In this document: piece by piece, positions 17,192-25,797 of the stretch
Numbering within the stretch: the stretch's first letter is position 1
Layout: each line of letters opens with the position of its first letter
Notes under the pieces: model-generated
Told to the model about the DNA's origin: nothing
What the model saw: only the letters and a program-made list of their open reading frames with translations
Databases searched by the model: none
Assembly: GCF_026107375.2 (NCBI RefSeq)
Contig: NZ_JAPCIA010000002.1
Span: 372,001 to 436,000, forward strand
Source of the DNA: Sphingomonas sp. BT-65
GTDB taxonomy: Bacteria; Pseudomonadota; Alphaproteobacteria; Sphingomonadales; Sphingomonadaceae
Direction: 5' to 3'
Length of the DNA: 64,000 nucleotides
Position numbers and translations under genes: made by a program

Positions 17192-18393
17192 TGGACCGGA
17201 TAATCCTGCCCGATGCGCCCTGGCGGCACCGGCCCGGCCTCGATCGCCTCGCCGCCGCGCTGGGCCAAGGGACTGCGCGCTATGTCGGCGGCGCGGTGCG
17301 CGACACGCTGCTCGGCATCGACGTCACCGATATCGACATCGCGACGACTCATGCCCCGGATCAAGTCGTCGAACTGCTCCAGCACGCGGGCATCAAGGTG
17401 ATCCCCACCGGCATCGCGCACGGCACCGTCACCGCGGTGAGCAGCGGCACCGTGGTCGAGGTCACCACGCTGCGCCGCGACGTCTCGACCGACGGCCGCC
17501 GCGCCACCGTCGCCTTTACCGACGACTGGCGCGAGGACGCGGCGCGGCGCGATTTCACGATCAACGCGCTCTACGCCGATCCCGTGAGCGGCGAGCTGTT
17601 CGACTATTTCGGCGGGCTCGCCGACCTGGAGGCGCGCCACATCCGCTTCATCGGCGATCCGCTGCAGCGCATCGCCGAGGACCATCTGCGCATCCTGCGT
17701 TTCTTCCGCTTCCTCGCCCGCTTTGGCGACACCCCCGATCCGGCGGCGCTCGATGCCTGCACCGCGCGCGCCAACGACCTGATGGCCTTGTCGCGCGAGC
17801 GGATCCGCGACGAGTTGCTCAAGCTGCTCGTCGCGGCGGACGCGGTGCGCGTGATGCGGCTGGTGGTCGCGCGCGGCATCCTGAAGCCGGTGCTGCCCGA
17901 GATCGGCGCGGCCGGGGTCGAGCGCTTGGCCGCGCTCGCTGCGCGGGAAACCGAAGCAGGTCTGCCCGCCGAACCGATCCGCCGCCTCGCCGCCGTGCTT
18001 CCGCCCGATCCCGCGACCAACGACGTGGCCGGCGCGCGGCTCAAGCTGTCCAACGCCGAGCGCCAGGCGCTGGCCAGCGCGATTCAGTCCGATCTTGCCG
18101 AAGGCCCCCTGCCGCTCGCCTATCGCATCGGCCCCGAGCGCGCCGCCGACCGGCTGCTGCTGGCGGGCGACGCCGCGGGCGCGCGCGATGCGGCGGGCTG
18201 GATGCCGCCGCGCCTGCCCGTCACCGGCGGCGCGCTGATCGAACGCGGTCTGTCGAAAGGGCCCGAGGTCGCCAAGGCATTGCGCCGGATCGAGGACCGC
18301 TGGATCGCCGAGGGCTTCCCCGGCGCAGCGCGTGCCGCTCAGATCGCCGATGCGGTGGTCGCCGAATTACTGTCCAGCGACAGCAGCGCATAG
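17191..18393 (+). CDS. cca: CCA tRNA nucleotidyltransferase
   Basis: 400 aa. Adds or repairs the 3'-CCA end of tRNAs. N-terminal catalytic head: RYVGGAVRDTLLGIDVTDID with the metal-binding DxD, then TLRRDVSTDGRRATVAFTDD and RRDFTINALYADP. RNA-binding helical part: LQRIAEDHLRILRFFRFLAR. I chose ATG 17191, which overlaps the NUDIX stop (TGATG); ATG 17179 is an alternative. The 3' 55 bp overlap the convergent GGDEF-EAL gene. Confidence 0.92.
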   Translation: MDRIILPDAPWRHRPGLDRLAAALGQGTARYVGGAVRDTLLGIDVTDIDIATTHAPDQVVELLQHAGIKVIPTGIAHGTVTAVSSGTVVEVTTLRRDVSTDGRRATVAFTDDWREDAARRDFTINALYADPVSGELFDYFGGLADLEARHIRFIGDPLQRIAEDHLRILRFFRFLARFGDTPDPAALDACTARANDLMALSRERIRDELLKLLVAADAVRVMRLVVARGILKPVLPEIGAAGVERLAALAARETEAGLPAEPIRRLAAVLPPDPATNDVAGARLKLSNAERQALASAIQSDLAEGPLPLAYRIGPERAADRLLLAGDAAGARDAAGWMPPRLPVTGGALIERGLSKGPEVAKALRRIEDRWIAEGFPGAARAAQIADAVVAELLSSDSSA

Positions 18394-20081
18394 GCGTCGT
18401 CCGGCACCAGCGGACGCGCATAGAGATAGCCCTGGCCATAGGTGCAGCCGAGCGCGGCGAGCGTCTGGGCGAGCTCGTTGGTCTCGACGCCTTCCGCGGT
18501 GGTCCGCATGCCCAGCGCCTGGGCGAGGCTCAGGATCGCGCGCACGATCGCGATCTTGTCGCGGTCGGCGAGCATGCCCGTCACGAAGCTGCGGTCGATC
18601 TTGAGCACGTCGATCGGCAGCTTCTGGAGATAGGCGAGGTTCGAATAGCCGGTGCCGAAATCGTCCATCGCCAACGTCGTGCCGAGCGCCTTCAGCGCCT
18701 GCATCGTCCGCGCGATGTGATCGGGATCGGTGACCAGCGCGCTCTCGGTCAGCTCGAGCGTGATCCGCCGCCCGTCGATCGCATTCGCCGCGAGCGCCGC
18801 CTCCACCATCGGCGCGATCTGGTCGCGCTGGAGCTGGATCGCCGACAGGTTGACCGCGACATTGACCTGGCAGTCGCCGCCCGCCGCGGCATCCCATTGC
18901 GCGACCGTGCGCGCCGCCTCGTGCATCGCCCAGCGCCCGAGCGGGACGATCAGCCCCGATTCCTCGGCCACCGGGATGAACTCGGTGGGCGGCACGATCT
19001 CGCCGCTCTCGGTGGTCCAGCGCGCCAGCGCCTCGAACGAGACGATGCGCCCGGTGGCGAGATCGCAGATCGGCTGGAAGTTCAGCGACAGCGCGCCATT
19101 GTCGATCGCGCGGCGCAGCTCGGTCTCGATGCTGAATTGCTGGCGCGCAAGGTCGAACGCCTGGGTGTGGTAGATTTCGGTGCGCCCGCTCTTCTTGGCG
19201 CGCTTCATCGCGAACTGGGCGTGACGGATCAGGTCCTCGGCGTCCCCGACCGTCTCGTCGCCCACCGCGATGCCGATCGAGCAATCGACCCGGATCTCGA
19301 AGTCGGATAGCCGAAACGGGGTGGTCAGCGCGTTCTGGATGCGCCTGGCGACGTGGAGCGCGTCGCTCGCGCCCTCGTCCAATGCGAGCTGGATCGCGAA
19401 TTCGTCGCCGCCGGTGCGCGCCAGCACGTCATGCGCGCGGAGCGCACCCTTCACGCGTCGCGCCACCGAGATCAGCAATTCGTCGCCCGAAAGACCGCCC
19501 AGACAAGCGTTGACGCGGCTGAACCGGTCGAGGTTGATCACCAGCACCGCGAAACTGTCCATCCCGCCGCGTCCGATCTCCTCCTCCAGCCGCTCGGCGA
19601 AACCGGAACGGTTGGGAAGGCCGGTCAGGCTGTCGCTGAGCATCTCGCGGCGAAGGCTGCGCTGGGTGCGCAGCTCGGAGGTGTGGTCGATCAGCGTCAC
19701 CAGGCAACGGCCGCTGCCCTTTTCCGAAGGGCGGCGTGCGATCTTGACGCGGAAGCTGCGGCAATCGACCGCGTCGCCCAGCTCCCAGTTCATCTCCTGT
19801 TCGGTCGCATCCGATTCGACAAAGGCAATGATCTTGTCGCCCAGCAGGCGGATCAGCGGCGACTGATCGGCGACGGTTCCAAGGCCGGCGATGCGGAAGA
19901 GGCGATTGACCGCCTCGAACGCGAAGCGCCCGTCCTTCCATTCGACCACCGCCGCGGGGACCGGGAGCAGGTTCAGGACCTGCGCCGCGCCACTCGGCCC
20001 AAGGAGGCGCGCCTCGTCACCCTCGACCTGGATCGGGGCACGAACGGTCTTGTCCTTGCTTCGGCGGGACAGCAGCATCAC
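18339..20081 (-). CDS. GGDEF-EAL cyclic-di-GMP turnover protein
   Basis: 580 aa with no transmembrane segment. N-terminal PAS-like region (about residues 30-150), GGDEF domain (about 165-325) and EAL domain (about 335-575). The GGDEF site is intact (ARTGGDEFAIQL), and an RxxD inhibitory site (RAHD) sits five residues before it. EAL catalytic residues look complete: FEALARW, VAVNLSAIQL, ELTES, DDFGTGYS, LKIDRSFV, AEGVET and GQGYLYARPL. Potentially bifunctional (cyclase and phosphodiesterase). The final 55 bp overlap the convergent cca gene. Confidence 0.93.
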   Translation of the reverse strand: MMLLSRRSKDKTVRAPIQVEGDEARLLGPSGAAQVLNLLPVPAAVVEWKDGRFAFEAVNRLFRIAGLGTVADQSPLIRLLGDKIIAFVESDATEQEMNWELGDAVDCRSFRVKIARRPSEKGSGRCLVTLIDHTSELRTQRSLRREMLSDSLTGLPNRSGFAERLEEEIGRGGMDSFAVLVINLDRFSRVNACLGGLSGDELLISVARRVKGALRAHDVLARTGGDEFAIQLALDEGASDALHVARRIQNALTTPFRLSDFEIRVDCSIGIAVGDETVGDAEDLIRHAQFAMKRAKKSGRTEIYHTQAFDLARQQFSIETELRRAIDNGALSLNFQPICDLATGRIVSFEALARWTTESGEIVPPTEFIPVAEESGLIVPLGRWAMHEAARTVAQWDAAAGGDCQVNVAVNLSAIQLQRDQIAPMVEAALAANAIDGRRITLELTESALVTDPDHIARTMQALKALGTTLAMDDFGTGYSNLAYLQKLPIDVLKIDRSFVTGMLADRDKIAIVRAILSLAQALGMRTTAEGVETNELAQTLAALGCTYGQGYLYARPLVPDDAYALLSLDSNSATTASAI

Positions 20082-20143
20082 TATGTGGGGCTACCGCGAT
20101 TTGGTTAAGAGCCGCTAAAGGCGCCGGATCAAAAACATCCGAT

Positions 20144-22390
20144 TCAGAAACGGTTGTCGCGCGGAAAGCCGGTCGGCGGCAGTTGCCCGGCGGCGCCGCG
20201 GGCGGCGCGCCAGCGCATCAGATCGGTCTCCGTCCGGGTGCGCCCCTGCTCGCCACCCATCGTCCAAGAGAGACCGTCGGCGAAGCGGAAGGTGACCGCG
20301 TCCGACAGCCCGCCGTCGCGATAGCGCTGGAGCTGCACCCCCTGCCCGCGCGCCAGCTCGGCGAGCTCGCTCATCGGGAACACCACCAGCTTGCGGTTGT
20401 CGCCGATCGCCGCGACATAGTCGTCCTCGGGCTTGACCGGCTTGACCCGCTTGAGCAGCGCGCCGGGCCGCGGCGTCATCACCTGCTTGCCCTTGCGCGT
20501 CTCGGCGATCACGTCCTCGGTCTTGACCAGGAAGCCGCGCCCGTCGCTCGCCGCGACCAGCAGCTTCTCCGCCGCGCTCGCGGGCAGCAGCCCGACGATT
20601 CCGGTGCCGCCGTCGAGGTCGATCATCAGCCGCACCGGCTCGCCGAACCCGCGCCCGCCCGGCAGCTTGTCGCCCGCCAGCGTGTAGAAGCGGCCATTCT
20701 CCGCCGCGAGCAGCAGCTTGTCGGTCGTCTGCGCATGGAAGGCGAGGAACGGGCCGTCACCCTCCTTGAATTTCAAGGTCTCGGCCGACGCCAGCTCGCC
20801 ATGCCCCTTCATCGCGCGGATCCAGCCGCGCTGCGAGAGGATCACGGTGATCGGCTCGCGCTCGATCATCGCCTCGAGCGGAATCTCGCGCGCCGGCGCC
20901 GCCTCCGCCACCAGCGTCCGCCGCGCGCCGAGCGCGGTCTCCGGCCCGTAGCGCTCGCGGATCCTGGCGAGGTCGCGCTTCATCCGCGTGCGCTGGCGCG
21001 CGTCGCTCGACAGCAGCGCCTCGAGCTCGCCCTGCTCCTTCTCGAGCGCATCGCGCTCCTTCTTGATCTCCATCTCCTCGAGCCGCCGCAGCGCGCGCAG
21101 CCGCATGTTGAGGATCGCCTCGGCCTGGCGGTCGGTCAGCCCGAACTCGTCCATCATCACCGGCTTGGGTTCGTCCTCGGTGCGGATGATCTGGATCACC
21201 CGGTCGAGATTGAGATAGGCGATCAGATAGCCGTCGAGCAGCTCGATCCGGTCGGCGATCTTCGCGAGGCGATGCTCGGACCGCCGCCGCAGCACGATGA
21301 ACTGGTGGTCGACCCAGGCGGAGAGCGCCTGGCGCAAGCTCATCACCCGCGGCGTGCGCGTGTGATCGAGCACATTGAGGTTGAGCGGCACCCGCGTCTC
21401 GAGGTCCGACAGGCGGAACAGGCTCTCGATCAGCGTCTCGGGATCGACGGTGCGCGCGCGCGGTTCGAGCACGATGCGGATCTCGGCGTCGGATTCGTCG
21501 CGCACGTCCGCCAGGATCGGCAGCTTCTTGTCGTTGATCAGCGCCGCGATCTGCTCGATCAGCTTGCCCTTCTGGATGCCATAGGGAATCTCGCTGACGA
21601 CGATCTGCCATGTCCCCCGGCCTTGGTCCTCAAGTGCCCATTTCGCCCGCACGCGGAAGCCGCCGCGGCCCGTCGCATAGGCCTCGGCGATCGCCGCGGG
21701 ACTGTCGACGACGATGCCGCCGGTCGGGAAGTCCGGTCCCTTGACCAGCTCCAGCACCGCCGCGTCCTCCGCCTTGGGCTGGTCGATCAGCAGGATCGCC
21801 GCGTCGATCAGCTCGGCGGCGTTGTGCGGCGGGATGCTCGTCGCCATGCCCACCGCGATCCCGCTGGCGCCGTTGGCGAGCAAATTGGGGAACAGCCCCG
21901 GGAACAGCTCGGGCTCGTTCTCCTCGCCGTTGTAGGTCGGCTTGAAATCGACCGAATCCTCGTCGAGCCCATCCATCAGGTCGATCGCGACCTGGGTCAG
22001 CCGCGCCTCGGTGTAGCGATAGGCCGCGGCGTTATCGCCGTCGATGTTGCCGAAATTGCCCTGCCCGTCGACCAGCGGGTAGCGCAACGCGAAAGTCTGC
22101 GCGAGCCGCACCATCGCGTCATAGACCGACTGGTCGCCATGCGGGTGATATTTGCCGATCACGTCGCCGACGACGCGCGCGCATTTCTTGTAGCCCTGGC
22201 TCGGGTCGAGCCGCAGCAGCCGCATCGCCCAGAGCAGGCGGCGGTGCACCGGCTTCAGCCCATCGCGCACGTCCGGCAGCGAGCGCGCGGTGATCGTCGA
22301 CATCGCATAGACGAGGTAGCGTTCGCTCAGCGCGCTATCGAAGGGAGCATCAACAATCTGGTCGAAAGGATCGGAAAGGTCGGTCGTCAT
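20144..22390 (-). CDS. parC: DNA topoisomerase IV subunit A
   Basis: 748 aa. Decatenates chromosomes with ParE. Motifs: [20 protein letters not shown], the quinolone-determining region around [20 protein letters not shown], catalytic Tyr in [12 protein letters not shown], and the coiled arm [20 protein letters not shown]. The C-terminal pinwheel is degenerate, as expected for ParC rather than GyrA, and the start [20 protein letters not shown] fits alphaproteobacterial ParC. Positions equivalent to the quinolone-contacting Ser83/Glu87 read Ser and Asp-Ala here. Confidence 0.93.
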   Translation of the reverse strand: MTTDLSDPFDQIVDAPFDSALSERYLVYAMSTITARSLPDVRDGLKPVHRRLLWAMRLLRLDPSQGYKKCARVVGDVIGKYHPHGDQSVYDAMVRLAQTFALRYPLVDGQGNFGNIDGDNAAAYRYTEARLTQVAIDLMDGLDEDSVDFKPTYNGEENEPELFPGLFPNLLANGASGIAVGMATSIPPHNAAELIDAAILLIDQPKAEDAAVLELVKGPDFPTGGIVVDSPAAIAEAYATGRGGFRVRAKWALEDQGRGTWQIVVSEIPYGIQKGKLIEQIAALINDKKLPILADVRDESDAEIRIVLEPRARTVDPETLIESLFRLSDLETRVPLNLNVLDHTRTPRVMSLRQALSAWVDHQFIVLRRRSEHRLAKIADRIELLDGYLIAYLNLDRVIQIIRTEDEPKPVMMDEFGLTDRQAEAILNMRLRALRRLEEMEIKKERDALEKEQGELEALLSSDARQRTRMKRDLARIRERYGPETALGARRTLVAEAAPAREIPLEAMIEREPITVILSQRGWIRAMKGHGELASAETLKFKEGDGPFLAFHAQTTDKLLLAAENGRFYTLAGDKLPGGRGFGEPVRLMIDLDGGTGIVGLLPASAAEKLLVAASDGRGFLVKTEDVIAETRKGKQVMTPRPGALLKRVKPVKPEDDYVAAIGDNRKLVVFPMSELAELARGQGVQLQRYRDGGLSDAVTFRFADGLSWTMGGEQGRTRTETDLMRWRAARGAAGQLPPTGFPRDNRF

Positions 22391-22432
22391 CCGGGGGCGA
22401 TAGCAGGGGCCTGCGCGGCTTGCGAGAGCCCC

Positions 22433-23356
22433 TTACACCTCCGGCGGCACCAGCGCGCTGTAGGGATCGTCTCCCAGCGACGTGCGCACCTCGGCCATCA
22501 GCCAGTCGCGAAACGCGCGGATCTTGGGCGTGTGGCGCTTGCTCTCGGGATAGACCAGCCAGAAGCTGTTCCGGTAATTCACCACCTGCGGCAGCACCTG
22601 CACCAGCTGCCCCGCAGCGAGCGCGGGCAACCACATCGCCGGCGACAGCACTGCCAGGCCGTGCCCGGCGATCGCTGCGCTGCCCATATGCACCTGGGAA
22701 TCGAAACCGACACCGGGCTGCGAGATCTCGACCGCATCCTCGAGCACCGATTCGAACCACAACTCCCACCAGCGGTCGTCGGGTGAGACGCGCGGCAGGC
22801 GCAGCAGGTCGGCGGGCGTGCGGATCGGCGGGTGCGCGGCGAGGAAGGCCGGGCTCGCCAGCACCGTGAACGGCATGCGCATCAGGAAATGCGAGACCAT
22901 CCCCGGCCAGGGCCGCTGCGCGCCGCGGATCGCGACGTCGGCGTCCCCGGCGGCAAGGTCGACCACCGCGTCCGAAACCCGCACCCGCACCGCGAGCTCG
23001 GGACGGGAAACCTGAAAGCTGCCCAGTCGCGCCGCCAGCCAGTTCGCGGCGAAGGTGGTGGGCGCGGAGATGGTGATGACCGAATCATCCTCCGCGCGCG
23101 CCGCGGCGAAGGCTTCGGCGAGCCCGTCGAACGCCGCGCTCACCTGCGGCGCGATGCGCTCGCCGAGCGGGGTCAGCGCGACGCCCCGCCCCTCCTTGCG
23201 GAACAGCGGGATGCCCAATCGTTCTTCGAGCAGCTTCACCTGGTTGCTGACCGCCGCCTGGGCCATGCCCAGCTCCTCGGCGGCACGCGTGAAATTTCCA
23301 CGACGCGCCGCGGCCTCGAACACGCGGACGGCGGCGAGTGGCGGCAGGTTGCGCAT
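22433..23356 (-). CDS. LysR-family transcriptional regulator (GcvA-like)
   Basis: 307 aa. N-terminal winged helix-turn-helix (LAAVRVFEAAARRGNFTRAA, LGMAQAAVSNQVKLLEERLG) and a periplasmic-binding-like effector domain (ISAPTTFAANWLAARLGSFQ). The closest general type is the GcvA group. No adjacent divergent metabolic gene identifies a target; the divergently placed gene is the 59-aa ORF at 23470. Transcribed toward parC with a 42-bp gap. Confidence 0.9.
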   Translation of the reverse strand: MRNLPPLAAVRVFEAAARRGNFTRAAEELGMAQAAVSNQVKLLEERLGIPLFRKEGRGVALTPLGERIAPQVSAAFDGLAEAFAAARAEDDSVITISAPTTFAANWLAARLGSFQVSRPELAVRVRVSDAVVDLAAGDADVAIRGAQRPWPGMVSHFLMRMPFTVLASPAFLAAHPPIRTPADLLRLPRVSPDDRWWELWFESVLEDAVEISQPGVGFDSQVHMGSAAIAGHGLAVLSPAMWLPALAAGQLVQVLPQVVNYRNSFWLVYPESKRHTPKIRAFRDWLMAEVRTSLGDDPYSALVPPEV

Positions 23357-23469
23357 GCCGATCTATAATCACAGCTGATGAATGACGTCGATCCTTTTGT
23401 TGGTCCTGCGCAACGAATTCTCCCATTTGGAGCACACCGCAATCCGGCGGCTGAACATGGAGCAGGACG

Positions 23470-23649
23470 ATGCGCAACGAATTGGACGACCGCTTCTGGG
23501 CGGAGAATCATCAGGTGCTGAGCGACGGGATCGATCGCGGACTCCGGCGCCTCCGGGACGCGGCGGTGAAGGCCGTGCGGCGCGTGAGCGCCTATTTCGC
23601 GCCCGATAAGAGCGAGGAGGCGTGCAAGCGCAACTATTGCATCGGCTGA
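23470..23649 (+). CDS. Small charged protein, unknown
   Basis: 59 aa, starting MRNELDDRFWAENHQVLSDG, with GGAG about 8 nt before the ATG. Middle section RGLRRLRDAAVKAVRRVSAY is basic and amphipathic, likely a helix; the C-terminus EEACKRNYCIG has two cysteines. Composition and codon use match neighbouring genes, which supports real coding, but I know no family. It is divergent from the LysR gene and could be its target. Confidence 0.55.
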   Translation: MRNELDDRFWAENHQVLSDGIDRGLRRLRDAAVKAVRRVSAYFAPDKSEEACKRNYCIG

Positions 23650-23816
23650 ACGCCGCGTACCAACATCAACCTTATGATTTCTTGCAAGATTTCCTTTCGA
23701 TGAAATGTGGCCGAAAAGAGGCATTGCCGAACACCCTCTAATGTGATGTTCTATCACTGCACGACGAATCGTGCATTGTGAGCGACGAACGGACATCTCT
23801 GGAGAGGAGTTACACC

Positions 23817-24752
23817 ATGCGGTGGACATCAGGTTCGGCACTTCTGGTTCTGGTATTGGGAACCGCAGCATGCGGTCCGGCACCCCAAGGCGAGCACGAA
23901 TCCGCATCCGGGCAAAGCTACGAGCCCAGCGAACCGCGGGGGTCCGCACCTAGCGAACCTCAGCGGTCCGTAGCCACACAGGAGGTAGCGGCGGACGTCG
24001 CCGGAGCCCCGGCCGGGATCGCGGTCACTGCGGCACCTGGGGTCGCATTTAATTATCGATACGCCTTCAGCTTGCCCGCCGTGCGGATCGCCGCCGCGCA
24101 GGAGGAGCATGCCGCCGCGTGCGAGAAGCTCGGCATCGCGCGCTGCCGCATCACCGGCATGCGCTACCAGCTGCTCGGCGAGGACCGGGTCATGGCGATG
24201 CTCGCCTTCAAGCTGGATCCCACGCTCGCCCGCGAATTCGGCAAGCAGGGCATCGCCGCGATCCAGAAGGCCGAAGGCACTTTGGTCGATGCCGAGATCA
24301 CCGGCACCGATGCCGGCGCGGAGATCAACCGCCTCGCCACCGAACGCGCCCGCCTGGCTGAGGAGCTCGCCCGGATCGACCGCGAGCTTGCGCGCACCAA
24401 CATCCCCGCCAGCGAACGCGCCGAGCTGCAGCGCCAGCGCGCCGAGATCGCGCAGCGGATCGAGACGGTGCGCACGAGCAGCGGCGAGCAGCGCGAATCG
24501 CTCGCCAACACCCCGATGACCTTCGACTATCGCTCGGGCCGGGCGGTGCGCGGCTTCGACGCCGGCGCGCCGCTCACCAGCTCGCTCGACCTGCTCGCCG
24601 CCTCGGCGCAGGCGACGCTCGCCTTCGTGCTCGGCGCGATCGCGGTGCTGGGACCGCCCGCCCTGCTGCTGCTGATCGGCATGCTCGTCTGGCGCCGCTT
24701 CCGCCCGCGGCTGCGCCGCGCCAAACCGGCCGAAACCACCGCCAGCGATTGA
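23817..24752 (+). CDS. DUF4349-like lipoprotein with C-terminal membrane helix
   Basis: 311 aa. Lipobox GTAAC gives lipidated Cys19; the ATG follows GGAGAGGAG. Low-complexity Ser/Glu/Pro linker to about residue 70, then a folded domain (FNYRYAFSLPAVRIAAAQEE ... CEKLGIARCRITGMRYQLLG, with two cysteines), a long coiled coil (about 165-225, NRLATERARLAEELARIDRE) and a C-terminal hydrophobic helix (ATLAFVLGAIAVLGPPALLL) with a basic tail. This layout matches DUF4349 proteins. Function unknown. Confidence 0.82.
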   Translation: MRWTSGSALLVLVLGTAACGPAPQGEHESASGQSYEPSEPRGSAPSEPQRSVATQEVAADVAGAPAGIAVTAAPGVAFNYRYAFSLPAVRIAAAQEEHAAACEKLGIARCRITGMRYQLLGEDRVMAMLAFKLDPTLAREFGKQGIAAIQKAEGTLVDAEITGTDAGAEINRLATERARLAEELARIDRELARTNIPASERAELQRQRAEIAQRIETVRTSSGEQRESLANTPMTFDYRSGRAVRGFDAGAPLTSSLDLLAASAQATLAFVLGAIAVLGPPALLLLIGMLVWRRFRPRLRRAKPAETTASD

Positions 24753-24757
24753 TTGCA

Positions 24758-24828
24758 CGCGGGGCCTGCTTCCGATATAGGCCCCGCGTTGAAGCCCCGG
24801 CGTCAGCGCTCCCAAGCGCCGCCGGGGC
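24758..24828 (+). other. Two consecutive hairpins in the purC leader
   Basis: Hairpin 1: CGCGGGGCCT (24758-24767) pairs perfectly with AGGCCCCGCG (24779-24788). Hairpin 2: GCCCCGGCG (24794-24802) pairs with CGCCGGGGC (24820-24828) and encloses a smaller GCGC/GCGC stem. No T-tract. Hairpin 1 may end the upstream transcript; hairpin 2 lies 28 bp from the purC ATG and could affect its translation. Confidence 0.45.
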
Positions 24829-24856
24829 ACCGCGTTTCTGAAGGACCCCGCAAGCC

Positions 24857-25636
24857 ATGGCACGCCGCCGCCAGATCTACGAGGGCAAGGCCAAGATCCT
24901 CTACGAAGGCCCCGAACCCGGCACGCTGATCCAGTATTTCAAGGACGATGCGACCGCGTTCAACGCCCAGAAGAAAGGCACGATCAGCGGCAAGGGCGTG
25001 CTCAACAACCGGATCAGCGAGCACATCTTCACGCTGCTCGGCGGCATCGGCATCCCGACTCACTTCATCCGTCGCCTCAACATGCGCGAGCAGCTGATCC
25101 GCCAGGTCGAGATCGTCCCGATCGAGGTGGTGGTGCGCAACGTCGTCGCCGGATCGCTGGCGAAGAAGCTCGGGATCGAGGAAGGCACGCAGCTGCCCCG
25201 CACGATCATCGAATATTATTTCAAGGACGACGCGCTCGGCGACCCGATGGTCACCGACGAGCATATCCTGTGCTTCGGCTGGGCAAGCCAGGAGGAGCTG
25301 CACGACATGGCCGACATGGCGATCCGGGTGAACGACTTCATGTCGGGCCTGTTCGCCGGGATCGGCATCCGTCTGGTGGACTTCAAGCTCGAGTTCGGCC
25401 GGATCTGGGACAATGACTATGCCCGGATCATCCTGGCCGACGAAATCAGCCCGGACGGCTGCCGGCTGTGGGACATGGTCTCGGGCGAGAAGCTCGACAA
25501 GGACCGTTTCCGCCGCGATCTCGGCGGCGAGGTCGAGGCCTATCAGGAAGTGGCACGCCGCCTGGGCCTGCTGCCCGAGGGCGCCGACTCGGCAGTGCTC
25601 GACCTCGAGACGCATCGGAAGCGCCGGGGGAAGTAA
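24857..25636 (+). CDS. purC: Phosphoribosylaminoimidazole-succinocarboxamide synthase
   Basis: 259 aa, purine biosynthesis (CAIR + Asp + ATP to SAICAR). Family motifs: [68 protein letters not shown], a region ending [13 protein letters not shown], and [14 protein letters not shown]. Start [14 protein letters not shown] is the common alphaproteobacterial N-terminus. purS and purQ lie 2.5 kb downstream, separated by an amidohydrolase and a small membrane-protein gene. Confidence 0.96.
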   Translation: MARRRQIYEGKAKILYEGPEPGTLIQYFKDDATAFNAQKKGTISGKGVLNNRISEHIFTLLGGIGIPTHFIRRLNMREQLIRQVEIVPIEVVVRNVVAGSLAKKLGIEEGTQLPRTIIEYYFKDDALGDPMVTDEHILCFGWASQEELHDMADMAIRVNDFMSGLFAGIGIRLVDFKLEFGRIWDNDYARIILADEISPDGCRLWDMVSGEKLDKDRFRRDLGGEVEAYQEVARRLGLLPEGADSAVLDLETHRKRRGK

Positions 25637-25797
25637 GCGGGCGGGCCTGCGCGGAACGCAGCGCCTCGCGTCATCCCGGCCTTGAGCCGGATACTTCTTC
25701 ACCCGATCGGCAGACGCACGCCGCGCATGGCGGATTGCTTCGGGCGGCCAATTGCCCTTACCTCCCCTGATTGAACCCGTGGTCGATTGGGGGATGG

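Noticed and set aside
20183..22786. 867-residue open frame on the plus strand antisense to parC
   Set aside because: Mirror of the parC coding frame in GC-rich DNA; composition is unnatural (His/Arg/Gln-rich, no fold), and parC motifs are complete on the minus strand.
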